Positions 19,106-27,121 of a DNA stretch of 64,000 nucleotides are shown piece by piece. A program made the translations under genes and the position numbers. Source of the DNA: JAJRZL01 sp964557855 (GTDB lineage: Bacteria > Zixibacteria > MSB-5A5 > GN15 > FEB-12); the NCBI GenBank assembly GCA_964557855.1, contig CAZLBP010000014.1, forward strand, positions 27,860 to 91,859, in the 5' to 3' direction. Numbering within the stretch: position 1 is the first letter of the stretch; each line of letters begins with the position of its first letter. The notes beneath the pieces are model-generated. The model saw only the letters and a list, made by a program, of their open reading frames with translations, was not told the DNA's origin and ran no database searches.

Positions 19106-19121
19106 GTGAAAAATTTCACCA
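19104..19121 (+). promoter_or_regulatory. Candidate Rex (NADH-sensing repressor) operator
   Basis: Reads ATGTGAA-AAAT-TTCACCA against the published Rex consensus TTGTGAA-N4-TTCACAA: 12 of the 14 defined positions agree, with exact spacing. It overlaps the predicted -10 and start of a fermentation operon, the classical Rex location. No rex gene is in the window, so the regulator is inferred. Confidence 0.5.
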
Positions 19122-19197
19122 GAGACTCTGGTTCGGGAGAGTCCAACTGAAGTGACACAGGACCGGAAATGCTAATTCTAAATACAATGGTGTTGAC

Positions 19198-20988
19198 ATG
19201 AGAGAGTTGATGTCCGGTAACGAGGCGATCGCGCGCGGTGCGTACGAGGCCGGAGTGAAACTGGCCGCCGCCTATCCGGGGACACCGTCGACCGAGATTC
19301 TGGAGACACTGGCAGCGCGATACCGCACGATATATTCGCAGTGGTCACCGAATGAAAAAGTGGCCTATGAAGTCGGTATCGGAGCCTCGATCGGGGGCGC
19401 CCGTGCGCTGGTAGCGATGAAGCACGTCGGCGTCAATGTCGCCGCCGATCCGTTCATGACCCACGCGTACACGGGTGTGAACGGCGGGTTTGTGCTGGTT
19501 TCGGCCGATGATCCCGAGATGCATTCGTCCCAGAACGAGCAGGACAACAGATACTACGCCAAATTTGCCCAGGTGCCGATGCTGGAACCGTCCGATTCGC
19601 AGGAAGCCAAGGACATGACGGTTACGGCCTTCGAGGTTTCCGAAATCTTCGACACGCCGGTGCTTTTGCGGGTGACGACGCGTATTTCGCATTCCAAAGG
19701 TGTGGTCGAGCTAGGCGAACCAACGGAAGGACCGGACGGCAAGTTCGTAAAGGACCCCGGCAAGTATGTCATGGTACCGTCCAACGCCCGCGGTCGACAT
19801 GTAGTCGTGACGGAGCGGCTGGAGAAGTTGAGGAAATTCACCGAGGAGACGCCGCTTAATTACGTTGAGGATAACGGCTCGAATATCGGCATCATCTGCG
19901 GTGGGATATCGTACCAGTATGCTAAAGAAATCCTGCCTGATCTGGATTATCTCAAGCTGGGATTCAGCTACCCGCTGCCGATGAAGAAGATCGCCGAATT
20001 CGTGAAGAGTCATGACATGGTATTGGTAGTCGAGGAGCTCGAGCCCTTCTATGAAGAGCAAATCAGAGCGGCCGGTATTGAAGTCGAAGGGAAGAAATAC
20101 TTCGGCGTTCGTGGTGAGCTGTCTCCGGGGCGGGTGGCGGCCGGTTTCAAAGAGGCGGGTCTGCTCGACGAAGTCCATGCGGCAATGATCCCGCCCGAGG
20201 TCGACATGTTCCCGCGCCCGCCCGTGTTGTGTCCCGGCTGTCCGCATCGGGGCGCTTTCATGGCCCTGAAGAAACTCGGCGTGGCGGTGACCGGGGATAT
20301 CGGTTGCTATACACTGGGCGTGATGAAGCCGCTCAATGCACTGGATACTTGCATCTGCATGGGAGCCTCGATCGGTAATGCGATCGGAATGGAGAAGGTC
20401 AAAGGTTCGAAAAAGGGGACGGTGGCCGTGATTGGGGATTCGACGTTTCTCCATTCGGGAGTGACGGGCCTGATGGACGCCGTATACAACAACAGCAACG
20501 TGACCATAATCATCCTCGATAACCGCGCGACGGCGATGACGGGCGGACAGCAGCATCCCGCGACGGGCAAGACGCTGATGGGTGACGACGCCGGGGAGGT
20601 CGACATTCCGACCCTGTGTAAGGCGATGGGCGTGAAGAACTTTCGTTCCGTAGACCCCTACGATTACGACCAGGTACTCGATGTGATCAAAGAGGAACTC
20701 GATAAACCGGGACCGTCCGTCATTCATACTAACCGTCCCTGCGTGTTGATGCCGAAGCGGATCATGAACGAACCGTACACGGTTGACCTGGAGCTCTGCA
20801 ACGCCTGTTCGGCCTGTTTCCGCATTTCCTGTCCGGCCATTGGGGCGGCCAAAGAGACAAACAAACACGGCTACCCTAAGGCGGTCATAGATCCTACCCT
20901 CTGTACCGGCTGTACGTTGTGTGCTCAGATTTGTCCGGTGGAGGCCATTGTCCTGAAAAGCCAGTTCGTAGGAGAGGGGGTGAAATGA
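19198..20988 (+). CDS. iorA: Indolepyruvate:ferredoxin oxidoreductase alpha subunit
   Basis: Large subunit of the oxygen-sensitive enzyme that decarboxylates aromatic 2-oxoacids to acyl-CoA while reducing ferredoxin. The 596 residues have the pyruvate:ferredoxin oxidoreductase-type N-terminus (MSGNEAIARGAYEAGVKLAA, AAYPGTPSTEI), a thiamine-diphosphate domain (GDIGCYTLG, GDSTFLHSG, ILDNRATAMTGGQQHP) and a C-terminal pair of [4Fe-4S] motifs (CNACSACFRISCP; CTGCTLCAQICP). An alternative ATG at 19210 (MSGNE) has GAGAG nearby. It overlaps iorB. Aromatic amino-acid fermentation is the likely role. Confidence 0.93.
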   Translation: MRELMSGNEAIARGAYEAGVKLAAAYPGTPSTEILETLAARYRTIYSQWSPNEKVAYEVGIGASIGGARALVAMKHVGVNVAADPFMTHAYTGVNGGFVLVSADDPEMHSSQNEQDNRYYAKFAQVPMLEPSDSQEAKDMTVTAFEVSEIFDTPVLLRVTTRISHSKGVVELGEPTEGPDGKFVKDPGKYVMVPSNARGRHVVVTERLEKLRKFTEETPLNYVEDNGSNIGIICGGISYQYAKEILPDLDYLKLGFSYPLPMKKIAEFVKSHDMVLVVEELEPFYEEQIRAAGIEVEGKKYFGVRGELSPGRVAAGFKEAGLLDEVHAAMIPPEVDMFPRPPVLCPGCPHRGAFMALKKLGVAVTGDIGCYTLGVMKPLNALDTCICMGASIGNAIGMEKVKGSKKGTVAVIGDSTFLHSGVTGLMDAVYNNSNVTIIILDNRATAMTGGQQHPATGKTLMGDDAGEVDIPTLCKAMGVKNFRSVDPYDYDQVLDVIKEELDKPGPSVIHTNRPCVLMPKRIMNEPYTVDLELCNACSACFRISCPAIGAAKETNKHGYPKAVIDPTLCTGCTLCAQICPVEAIVLKSQFVGEGVK

Positions 20989-21590
20989 TGGATCCGAAGA
21001 AGCATGACATTTTGATAGTGGGTGTCGGAGGCCAGGGAGTCCTGCTGGCATCGGAATTGATATCCGAAGTTGCCATGGGGGCCGGACTCGATGTGAAGAA
21101 AGCGGAAGTACACGGTATGTCCCAGCGCGGCGGCGTGGTTACCTCCCATGTCAAGATCGCGCCCAAAGTTTACTCACCGACCATCGAGTATGGCCAGGCA
21201 GACGTCCTGATGGCGTTCGAACAAGCAGAAGGCCTGCGGGCGCTGGATTGGATGCGCCAGGATGGGGTGGCTATTGTCTCGACGACCGCGCTGATACCGG
21301 CCATAGTGACTTCGTCGAAACAATTCGATTATCCCAAGGATCCGGTGAGTCGTATGAAAAAGAAGGCGAGCAACGTGATAGCCGTCGACGCCGACAAAAT
21401 AGCCGGCGAGATCGGTAATCCCCGTGTCGTGAATACGATTCTGCTGGGCGTTTTGTCGAACCACGTACCTTTCGGCGTCGAGTTGTGGCTCGATGCTATC
21501 AAACGCCGGGTCAAAGAGCGTTTCGTCGACATCAATCTCAAGGCCTTTGATTACGGTCGGCAGATCAGCTTATCGGAAGTCAAAGCATAA
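20985..21590 (+). CDS. iorB: Indolepyruvate:ferredoxin oxidoreductase beta subunit
   Basis: Gamma-type subunit that completes IorAB. The 201 residues open with HDILIVGVGGQGVLLASELI, the conserved glycine-rich loop of this family, followed by KKAEVHGMSQRGGVVTSHV. I start it at 20985, where ATGA overlaps the iorA stop and GGAGAGGGGG precedes; the frame is open further upstream inside iorA. The overlap implies coupled translation and an IorAB complex. Confidence 0.92.
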   Translation: MMDPKKHDILIVGVGGQGVLLASELISEVAMGAGLDVKKAEVHGMSQRGGVVTSHVKIAPKVYSPTIEYGQADVLMAFEQAEGLRALDWMRQDGVAIVSTTALIPAIVTSSKQFDYPKDPVSRMKKKASNVIAVDADKIAGEIGNPRVVNTILLGVLSNHVPFGVELWLDAIKRRVKERFVDINLKAFDYGRQISLSEVKA

Positions 21591-21599
21591 GGGGGAGCC

Positions 21600-22667
21600 G
21601 TGGCTGAGAAGATGCTGATCATCAACCCGGGCTCAACCTCGACCAAGGTGGCCCTGTTTGACGGCAAGAGCAAAGTCTCGGAGGAAGTTGTTCGTCACGA
21701 CCCGGTCGAACTGAGTCACTTCGATAACGTCGCCGATCAGTTCGATTTCCGTATGGTGGCTATAGACCAATGGATCGACTCTCTCGGTCTCCGGAACGGC
21801 GAGCTGAGCGCGGTGGTCGGAAGGGGCGCGCCGTTGAAACCGCTGGAGGGCGGCTCGTACGCCATCAACGATGACTTACTCAAAGCCGTCCGGACCATGC
21901 AATACTCCAACCATGCGTCCAATCTGGGGCCGATCATTGCGCACCATCTCAGCGAGCGGTTCGAGGTGCCGTCATTGATTGCCGACCCGATTACGGTGGA
22001 CAACTTCACTGACGTGGCGCGCGTGAGCGGGGTACCGGAAATCGAGCGCAAATGCCGGGCGCACGCGCTCAATATCAAAGAAGTCAGCCGCCGGGAGGCG
22101 ATCAAGCTGGGTAAAACTCTCGATACCGCCAATTTCGTTACGGCCCACATGGGCGGCGGCATATCCGTCGCCGCGCTGAAAAGGGGGAGGATTGTCGATG
22201 TCAACGACGGATTGCTGGGTATGGGACCGTATTCGCCGGATCGCGCCGGGGCATTACCGATTGGAGGACTGGTGAAGCTCTGTTTCTCCGGCGAGTTCAC
22301 CGAAAAGGAACTGATTGACAAGCTGTCCCGGAAATCAGGTCTGATGGGGTATCTCGGAGAAGCGGATTTGCGGAACGTGGACGATATGATCAATGGTGGG
22401 GATGAGAAAGCGAAGCTGTATTTCGACGCTATGGCCTACCAGATTGCCAAGGAAATCGGTGCGGCGGCAGCCGTGCTGTGCGGCGAAATTGATGCCATCA
22501 TACTCACCGGCGGCATGGCCTACTCCCGGCGATTAGCAGACGAAATCACCAGGCATGTATCGTTTATCTCCGAGCTCCGCGTGGTGCCCGGTGAATTCGA
22601 GATGGAAGCTCTCGCTGCTGCCGGCAGGCGGTACCTGAACGGGGAAGAGGAGCTGAAAGAGTACTAG
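21600..22667 (+). CDS. buk: Butyrate kinase family acyl kinase
   Basis: Makes ATP and a carboxylate from an acyl phosphate. The 355-residue product matches Buk in length and motifs: INPGSTSTKVALFDG (phosphate-1 loop of the acetate-kinase superfamily), VTAHMGGGISVAALKRGRIVDV and IILTGGMAYS. The start is GTG at 21600, preceded by GGGGGAG. Lying after iorAB and before two phosphotransacylases suggests substrates such as arylacetyl, isobutyryl or isovaleryl phosphate, not strictly butyryl. Confidence 0.92.
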   Translation: MAEKMLIINPGSTSTKVALFDGKSKVSEEVVRHDPVELSHFDNVADQFDFRMVAIDQWIDSLGLRNGELSAVVGRGAPLKPLEGGSYAINDDLLKAVRTMQYSNHASNLGPIIAHHLSERFEVPSLIADPITVDNFTDVARVSGVPEIERKCRAHALNIKEVSRREAIKLGKTLDTANFVTAHMGGGISVAALKRGRIVDVNDGLLGMGPYSPDRAGALPIGGLVKLCFSGEFTEKELIDKLSRKSGLMGYLGEADLRNVDDMINGGDEKAKLYFDAMAYQIAKEIGAAAAVLCGEIDAIILTGGMAYSRRLADEITRHVSFISELRVVPGEFEMEALAAAGRRYLNGEEELKEY

Positions 22668-22670
22668 GAC

Positions 22671-23621
22671 ATGGTAACAACTCCCATACACTCTTCGGAT
22701 CAACTCATCGAGCGGGCCGTTGCCATTGCCCGAGAGGGCCGGAAGAAGACCGTAGCGGTAGCGGTGGCTCAGGATGTGGACGTCATCGGCGCCGTTTCAC
22801 AGGCACAGGACGACGGCTACGTTAACGGGATACTGGTTGGCGACAAGGCCAAAATCAAGGAACTGGCTGCCGATAATGGTATTTCTATAAAGGCCCTGGA
22901 AGTGGTCGATGAGCCCGATGTGAGTCAGGCGGCTCACCGGGCGGCTCAGCTGGCCTCGGAGAAAGAAGCTGATCTCATAATGAAAGGCTTCTTACCGACA
23001 TCGGCTTTGTTGCGGACGGTACTCGGCAAGCAGTATGGTCTGCGAGGCACGAATACGCTTTCGCACTGTGCCGTACTGGATGTCCCGGGTTATCACAAGC
23101 TGTTGAATTTTACGGATGGCGGTATGGTAGTGAAACCCGACCGGGAGCAGAAACTCCAAATTCTGGAAAACGCGGTCCTGGTGGCGCGGGCGTTGCATTT
23201 GTCACCGGTCAAAGTTGCCGTTTCGGCGGCGGTGGACAAAATATCCGACAAGATGCCCCATACCCTGACCGACCACGACTTCGTGATCCCCCGGGCCATG
23301 AAGAAGCTGGAGGATATTGTCATACAAGGTCCCTTGACGCTGGATCTGGCCATGTCCGGGGAGGCTGCGGAATACTACGATGCCCGAGGGCTGGTGATCG
23401 GCGACGCCGATATCTTTCTTGTGGATTCAATAGAGGAATGCAATATCATCGTCAAGTCGCTCATTCAGTTCGCGGAGGCAGTGTTTGCCGGCGTGATTGT
23501 CGGCGCCAAGGTCCCGGTTTCGCTCGTGTCTCGGACAGATACGGTTAAGAATAAGAAGGCCTCACTGGCCATCGCCTGCCTGCTGGCGGATTACTACTTG
23601 CAGAACGAGTTCTGGGACTAG
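22671..23621 (+). CDS. ptb: Phosphate butyryltransferase-like enzyme, first copy
   Basis: Transfers an acyl group between CoA and phosphate, linking acyl-CoA from IorAB to Buk. The 316 residues belong to the phosphate acetyl/butyryltransferase family: GILVGDKAKIKELAADNGI, ADLIMKGFLPTSALLRTVL, ADIFLVDSIEECNIIVKSL and GVIVGAKVPVSLVSRTDT (substrate loop). The start is three bases after buk. A second, diverged member follows. Actual acyl specificity cannot be read from sequence alone. Confidence 0.88.
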   Translation: MVTTPIHSSDQLIERAVAIAREGRKKTVAVAVAQDVDVIGAVSQAQDDGYVNGILVGDKAKIKELAADNGISIKALEVVDEPDVSQAAHRAAQLASEKEADLIMKGFLPTSALLRTVLGKQYGLRGTNTLSHCAVLDVPGYHKLLNFTDGGMVVKPDREQKLQILENAVLVARALHLSPVKVAVSAAVDKISDKMPHTLTDHDFVIPRAMKKLEDIVIQGPLTLDLAMSGEAAEYYDARGLVIGDADIFLVDSIEECNIIVKSLIQFAEAVFAGVIVGAKVPVSLVSRTDTVKNKKASLAIACLLADYYLQNEFWD

Positions 23622-23632
23622 GGGAGAGCGCA

Positions 23633-24577
23633 ATGGCAGCCTTTTCAAGATCTGATGCTTCGGAGATAAAATCATACGACGAGATTGTCGAGCGCGCCAG
23701 GGCGCATACCGAGACAAAGAAACCTCGCGCGGCGATAATCGAACCAGCGCATGGACACTACTTTCGGGCTTTCTCGCGCGCTGTGGAAAACGGTCTCATA
23801 GAGCCGGTTGTGATTGTCGGCGATCGGGAGAAGACAGAGAAGTCGGCCAAGGCGACCGGATTTGATTTACAGGCTGTGACGCTGGTTGAAAGCAGCGCCG
23901 GGGATGCATCCGTGCGGACGGCGTTAAAGATGGTCGGCTCGGACGAAATTGATCTCATCGTGCGCGGTTCGGTGCCGACCGACCTGTTCATGCACGCACT
24001 GTTCGAAGCGGAAGGCGGTTTCGTGAGGAAGGGCCGCCTGGTTTCGCACGTGGCAACCATCAAGCCGGAACGGTACGGCAAGGTGATCCTTTTGACGGAT
24101 GCGCTTGTCAACGTGGCTCCGAGTCTCAAGACCAAACTCGGGCTGGTTCAAAACCTCACGGCGGTGGGTCAAGCCATCGGTCTTGAGACGGCGCGGATTG
24201 CGGTACTGGCGGCGGTCGAAGTAGTCTACCCACAGATGCCGGTGACTGTCGACGGAGCGGTGCTGGCCAAGATGTCTGACCGGCATCAGTTCAAGGGCTG
24301 CTTTGTCGATGGTCCGCTCTCCTTTGATTGCGCCGTCGATCCGGTCGCTGCGGAGTCGAAAGGGATCACGAATTCGGAAGTGGCCGGTCGGGCCAATGCC
24401 ATGCTGGCGCCGAATATTGAGACGGCCCACGGTATTTACAAGGCGATGGCCTTATACGGCAAGGCACAGATGGGCGGTGTTATTCATGGCGGAGTGGTCC
24501 CCGTTGCGATTGCGGCGCGGTCGGATTCGGAAGAGACGATTTTTAATTCGATAGCATTAGCGGTGTTGATGAGATAG
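23633..24577 (+). CDS. Phosphate butyryltransferase-like enzyme, second diverged copy
   Basis: A second phosphotransacylase-family protein (314 residues) directly behind ptb, 11 bases on, with AGGGGAGAG before the ATG. It shares the family outline (VVIVGDREKTEKSAKATGF, DLIVRGSVPTDLFMHAL, NAMLAPNIETAHGIYKAM, VIHGGVVPVAIAARSD) but differs from the first copy along most of its length. It could act on another acyl-CoA, form a hetero-oligomer with its neighbour, or have lost activity. It ends the operon before the repeat nest. Confidence 0.8.
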   Translation: MAAFSRSDASEIKSYDEIVERARAHTETKKPRAAIIEPAHGHYFRAFSRAVENGLIEPVVIVGDREKTEKSAKATGFDLQAVTLVESSAGDASVRTALKMVGSDEIDLIVRGSVPTDLFMHALFEAEGGFVRKGRLVSHVATIKPERYGKVILLTDALVNVAPSLKTKLGLVQNLTAVGQAIGLETARIAVLAAVEVVYPQMPVTVDGAVLAKMSDRHQFKGCFVDGPLSFDCAVDPVAAESKGITNSEVAGRANAMLAPNIETAHGIYKAMALYGKAQMGGVIHGGVVPVAIAARSDSEETIFNSIALAVLMR

Positions 24578-24613
24578 ATTTACAGGGCACGGCCGGAATA
24601 GACCTGTTTCTCT

Positions 24614-24645
24614 GATGGCAGGTCTGAAGCAGATCTGCCCTACAA
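24614..24645 (+). repeat. 32-bp direct repeat, copy 1
   Basis: Begins GATGGCAGGTCTGAAG and ends CAGATCTGCCCTACAA. It is repeated with one mismatch at 25047-25078. Confidence 0.75.
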
Positions 24646-24665
24646 GACTTTCTGTTCAAGTGAAC

Positions 24666-24727
24666 AATGGGTTCGTTTGGAAATAGTGTTTTTTCGAGGC
24701 GGGTCTTTTCCTGAAATGGGTTCGTTT
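24666..24727 (+). repeat. Imperfect direct repeat with AATGGGTTCGTTT
   Basis: AATGGGTTCGTTT occurs at 24666-24678 and again at 24715-24727, each followed by a related AATAG(T/C)G-TTT-rich stretch and a TTTCGAGG. This is a two-unit degenerate repeat of about 49 bases. Confidence 0.5.
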
Positions 24728-24909
24728 CGTAATAGCGTTTTGTTTTTGCATTTCGAGGTTGTGATTGTGCCGCGGAGCAGGTTGGTTGAGTCAGTTGTTT
24801 TCGGGTGATGTTTTTCGTCATGGCTTTGTTCCTTTCTTCTATTAATGGGGGGAAGTGTCGGATTCACCATCGAGTTTGTAGGGATTGTGCGCGGAATTGA
24901 CGCAGGTGT

Positions 24910-24927
24910 GTCGATCTGGAGATCGAC
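24910..24927. repeat. 18-bp palindrome
   Basis: Perfect arms GTCGATCT and AGATCGAC around GG, part of the repeat nest. Confidence 0.55.
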
Positions 24928-24973
24928 GCAGCACCACGCTAAGCGAGGTTGGGCCTCCAAGTTGGTTAGTGCC

Positions 24974-24993
24974 GGACAGCTCGCGAGCTGTCC
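24974..24993. repeat. 20-bp perfect palindrome
   Basis: GGACAGCTCGCGAGCTGTCC with no loop bases, followed by CTACAAAG, the same tail as the 32-base repeats. Confidence 0.65.
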
Positions 24994-25014
24994 CTACAAA
25001 GATGGATGTCGACA

Positions 25015-25076
25015 GTAGGGCAGGTCCGCTTCGGACCTGCTTTTTCGATGGCAGGCCTGAAGCAGATCTGCCCTAC
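25015..25076. repeat. 62-bp inverted repeat
   Basis: A 26-base left arm (25015-25040, starting GTAGGGCAGGTCC) and a 26-base right arm (25051-25076, ending ATCTGCCCTAC) flank a 10-base loop. The arms pair with about four mismatches. The right arm is the body of the second 32-base repeat. Confidence 0.7.
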
Positions 25077-25078
25077 AA
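25047..25078 (+). repeat. 32-bp direct repeat, copy 2
   Basis: Identical to 24614-24645 except GGCCTG for GGTCTG. It also forms the right side of the 62-base inverted repeat. Confidence 0.75.
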
Positions 25079-25129
25079 AGCTGACTGGACCGCCGCGTTC
25101 GGGCGTGTTGAAAAACCCCAGGTGCAGTT

Positions 25130-25173
25130 GTGTCGGGTCTTGAGCCCGCGACAGCGGGATTGTGACCCGACAC
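25130..25173. repeat. Nested hairpin
   Basis: Outer perfect arms GTGTCGGGTC (25130-25139) and GACCCGACAC (25164-25173) enclose an inner stem CCCGC/GCGGG with loop GACA (25145-25158). Confidence 0.6.
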
Positions 25174-25194
25174 GTAACTCAATCGCAGGCAGAA

Positions 25195-25242
25195 GCGGCA
25201 GGTCACACGGATCCAGTGACGTGGATTCGCAAGACCTGCCGC
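25195..25242 (-). repeat. 48-bp palindromic repeat, copy B
   Basis: Outer arms GCGGCAGGTC and GACCTGCCGC are perfect. On the minus strand the inner dyad reads CGAATCCA ... TGGATCCG. It matches copies A and C without gaps. Confidence 0.8.
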
Positions 25243-25280
25243 AACACACAAATTGTACTTTTTTAGCACACCCGTTCTTG

Positions 25281-25313
25281 GGGGCGACAAGAACGAAGTA
25301 GGGGCGACAAGAA
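25281..25313 (+). repeat. Two-unit 20-bp tandem repeat
   Basis: GGGGCGACAAGAA at 25281-25293 and 25301-25313. There are only two units and no conserved spacer structure, so it is not a CRISPR array. Confidence 0.5.
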
Positions 25314-25437
25314 TGACGCAGATGTGACGAGACAGCAAGAAAGCCCGAAAAACCCCGATATTCACCCAAACTTTAGTTGACTCCATTTTCTAAGTCCCAT
25401 ATCATCAATGCATTATAACGACCGGAAGGATTGAACT

Positions 25438-26517
25438 TTGATTTACGGTATAATACTGGCCGGCGGAAGAGGTGAACGGTTCTGGCCGCTGTCCCGAATC
25501 GCGCGGCCAAAGCAGTTCCTCAAATTGACCTCCGAGCGCACAATGCTCGACGAAACCATTGATCGTGTGCTCCCGCTCATTCCGATGGAGCAGATTCGGA
25601 TAGTGACCGGCGAAGCCATGAAAGAGCTCATCGTCACGGCGGTCGAGAACATCGAAGGCATTAATGTACTAAGTGAACCGGTCGGGCGTAACACATCGAC
25701 CGCCATTGGTTTAGCTGCGGCGCATCTAGCTAAAGAAGATCCCGATGCCGTCATGGTCGTGCTATCGGCGGATCACCTGATTCGCCCTCCGGAGAAACTC
25801 CTTCGCATTCTGAAGACGGCCGCCAATATAGCATCGGAAGAGCCGAGTCTCATAACGATCGGTATTGTACCTACCCGACCGGACACGGGCTACGGCTACA
25901 TCAAGTTGGGAGACCTGTACCGTCAGGAGAACAGTTTCTACATACATCATGTCGAGGCCTTCAAGGAAAAGCCGACAGCGCCTACCGCACACGAGTACTA
26001 TTACTCCGGCAACTATCTCTGGAACAGCGGCATGTTCGTCTGGTCGGTTGCGGCTATTCTGGAGGCGTTCAAGGGGTGTCATTCTTCCTTATATGAGCTT
26101 CTGATGGAGTACCAGGAACACATCGGCACGCCCTCGGAGACTGAGGCCAAGCAGAAACTGTACGAAAAGGCGGAAGCCATTTCGATCGATTTTGCGGTGA
26201 TGGAGAAGGCGGAGAACGTCTTAACAATCAAAGCCGACATTGTCTGGGACGATGTCGGCGACTGGCGGGCGCTTGAGCGGTATAAGGAAATGGACTCCGA
26301 CAATAACGTCATTGTCGGCGAAGCCGTGACGTTGGAATCGTATGAGACCACGATCTGCAACGAGGAACCGGGCATTGTGGCGTGTCTCGGTGTTTCGGAT
26401 CTGGTGGTGGTGCGCGCCGGGGAGATAACATTGGTCGCACATCGAACCAAAGTCCAGGACATCAAGAAGCTACTGGCGAAATTGAGTGATGATGAGAAGA
26501 CCTCGAAGTACTTATAG
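25438..26517 (+). CDS. manC: Mannose-1-phosphate guanylyltransferase
   Basis: Makes GDP-mannose from mannose-1-phosphate and GTP for glycan synthesis. The 359 residues show the nucleotidyltransferase signature IILAGGRGERFWPLSR followed by RPKQFLKL, then LSADHLI, WNSGMFVW and VWDDVGDW, typical of the single-domain form without an isomerase domain. The start is TTG at 25438, supported by AAGGA seven bases upstream and by the immediate IYGIILAGG; no better start exists. It opens a long same-strand gene run. Confidence 0.93.
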   Translation: MIYGIILAGGRGERFWPLSRIARPKQFLKLTSERTMLDETIDRVLPLIPMEQIRIVTGEAMKELIVTAVENIEGINVLSEPVGRNTSTAIGLAAAHLAKEDPDAVMVVLSADHLIRPPEKLLRILKTAANIASEEPSLITIGIVPTRPDTGYGYIKLGDLYRQENSFYIHHVEAFKEKPTAPTAHEYYYSGNYLWNSGMFVWSVAAILEAFKGCHSSLYELLMEYQEHIGTPSETEAKQKLYEKAEAISIDFAVMEKAENVLTIKADIVWDDVGDWRALERYKEMDSDNNVIVGEAVTLESYETTICNEEPGIVACLGVSDLVVVRAGEITLVAHRTKVQDIKKLLAKLSDDEKTSKYL

Positions 26518-27121
26518 TCTGCTAATATCGTTCGCTGCGGTGATCACATTGCTCTTCGGCTGTTCGCTGCCGGGTCCGGTGACACAGGAAGAGCCGCAAC
26601 CGTCCGAGGAGACCGACAACGAGTTGGCGCGTTTTGATCCGCTGGAGTTGCCGGGCGACCGCGAGATCATCCCCAAGAAGTACCCGATGGCCGCAGAACT
26701 GCAATTGGGGAACCCGGCTGCAGCGGAAATGGAACCGGACCGCGAACGTTTTCCCGATGTGTCGGATGTGCCGGCCGAAATCGACAGTTTGAGCAGTCAG
26801 GCGTTTTGCATCCAGCTTTTCACCAGCAAGTTGTTTGGAGAGGCCCGACATGAGCGGCAGATCGCCGAGGAGATTTTTGACCGGCCGGTGCAGGTCGACT
26901 ACGAAGTGCCGTACTACAAAGTTCGAGTGGGCCGCTTTGCCGACCGGGACGGAGCGGAGGAGTACCTGCAGCGGGCGCGCACGGCCGGGTACACCGAAGC
27001 CTGGATTGTGGTTACAAATGTCGATATACGTCAGGCGCCGCCGTTGTATCACGAGGAACCAATACCGGCCATAGACACCACCGGACACACGACGGATTAT
27101 GAACCTACTACTGATGGCTGA
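26492..27121 (+). CDS. SPOR-domain lipoprotein
   Basis: A 209-residue protein with a lipoprotein signal (cleavage before Cys24 in LLFGC), an acidic proline-rich linker, and a C-terminal SPOR domain (AFCIQLFTSKLFGEARHERQ ... YYKVRVGRFADRDGAEEYL) that in other proteins binds denuded peptidoglycan. It overlaps manC by 26 bases. ATG at 26492 is preferred to the in-frame GTG/ATG just upstream because the positive MRRPR head fits a signal peptide. It is likely periplasmic and envelope-linked. Confidence 0.85.
   Translation: MRRPRSTYSLLISFAAVITLLFGCSLPGPVTQEEPQPSEETDNELARFDPLELPGDREIIPKKYPMAAELQLGNPAAAEMEPDRERFPDVSDVPAEIDSLSSQAFCIQLFTSKLFGEARHERQIAEEIFDRPVQVDYEVPYYKVRVGRFADRDGAEEYLQRARTAGYTEAWIVVTNVDIRQAPPLYHEEPIPAIDTTGHTTDYEPTTDG

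Larger units (their letters stand above)
18842..19197. other. Divergent control region, GlpX-like gene / iorA operon
   Basis: No credible gene; open frames here lack ribosome-binding sites and family features. It holds a 19-base palindrome near the GlpX-like start (18864-18882), a candidate promoter (19077-19105) and a candidate Rex operator (19104-19121). A further dyad CCAGAGACTCTGG lies at 19119-19131. Confidence 0.6.
24578..25437. other. 860-base gene-free repeat nest
   Basis: No credible gene: open frames here consist of translated repeats and lack ribosome-binding sites. It contains at least five kinds of inverted or direct repeat: a near-identical 32-base pair of direct repeats, a 62-base inverted repeat, a perfect 20-base palindrome, two further hairpins, one copy of the 48-base dispersed palindrome, and short tandem repeats. 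The last 60 bases lead into manC. Confidence 0.75.

Noticed and set aside
18845..19150. 101-residue open frame upstream of iorA
   Set aside because: No ribosome-binding site or family pattern, and it spans the regulatory dyads of the divergent region.
24885..25301. 138-residue open frame inside the repeat nest
   Set aside because: Its peptide is the translation of the inverted and dispersed repeats; no signal, domain or ribosome-binding site.
25281..25320. Possible CRISPR array
   Set aside because: Only two short units with a 7-base gap and no cas gene in the window.
25438..26517. ManC with a fused mannose-6-phosphate isomerase domain
   Set aside because: The product stops at 359 residues after the transferase domain.
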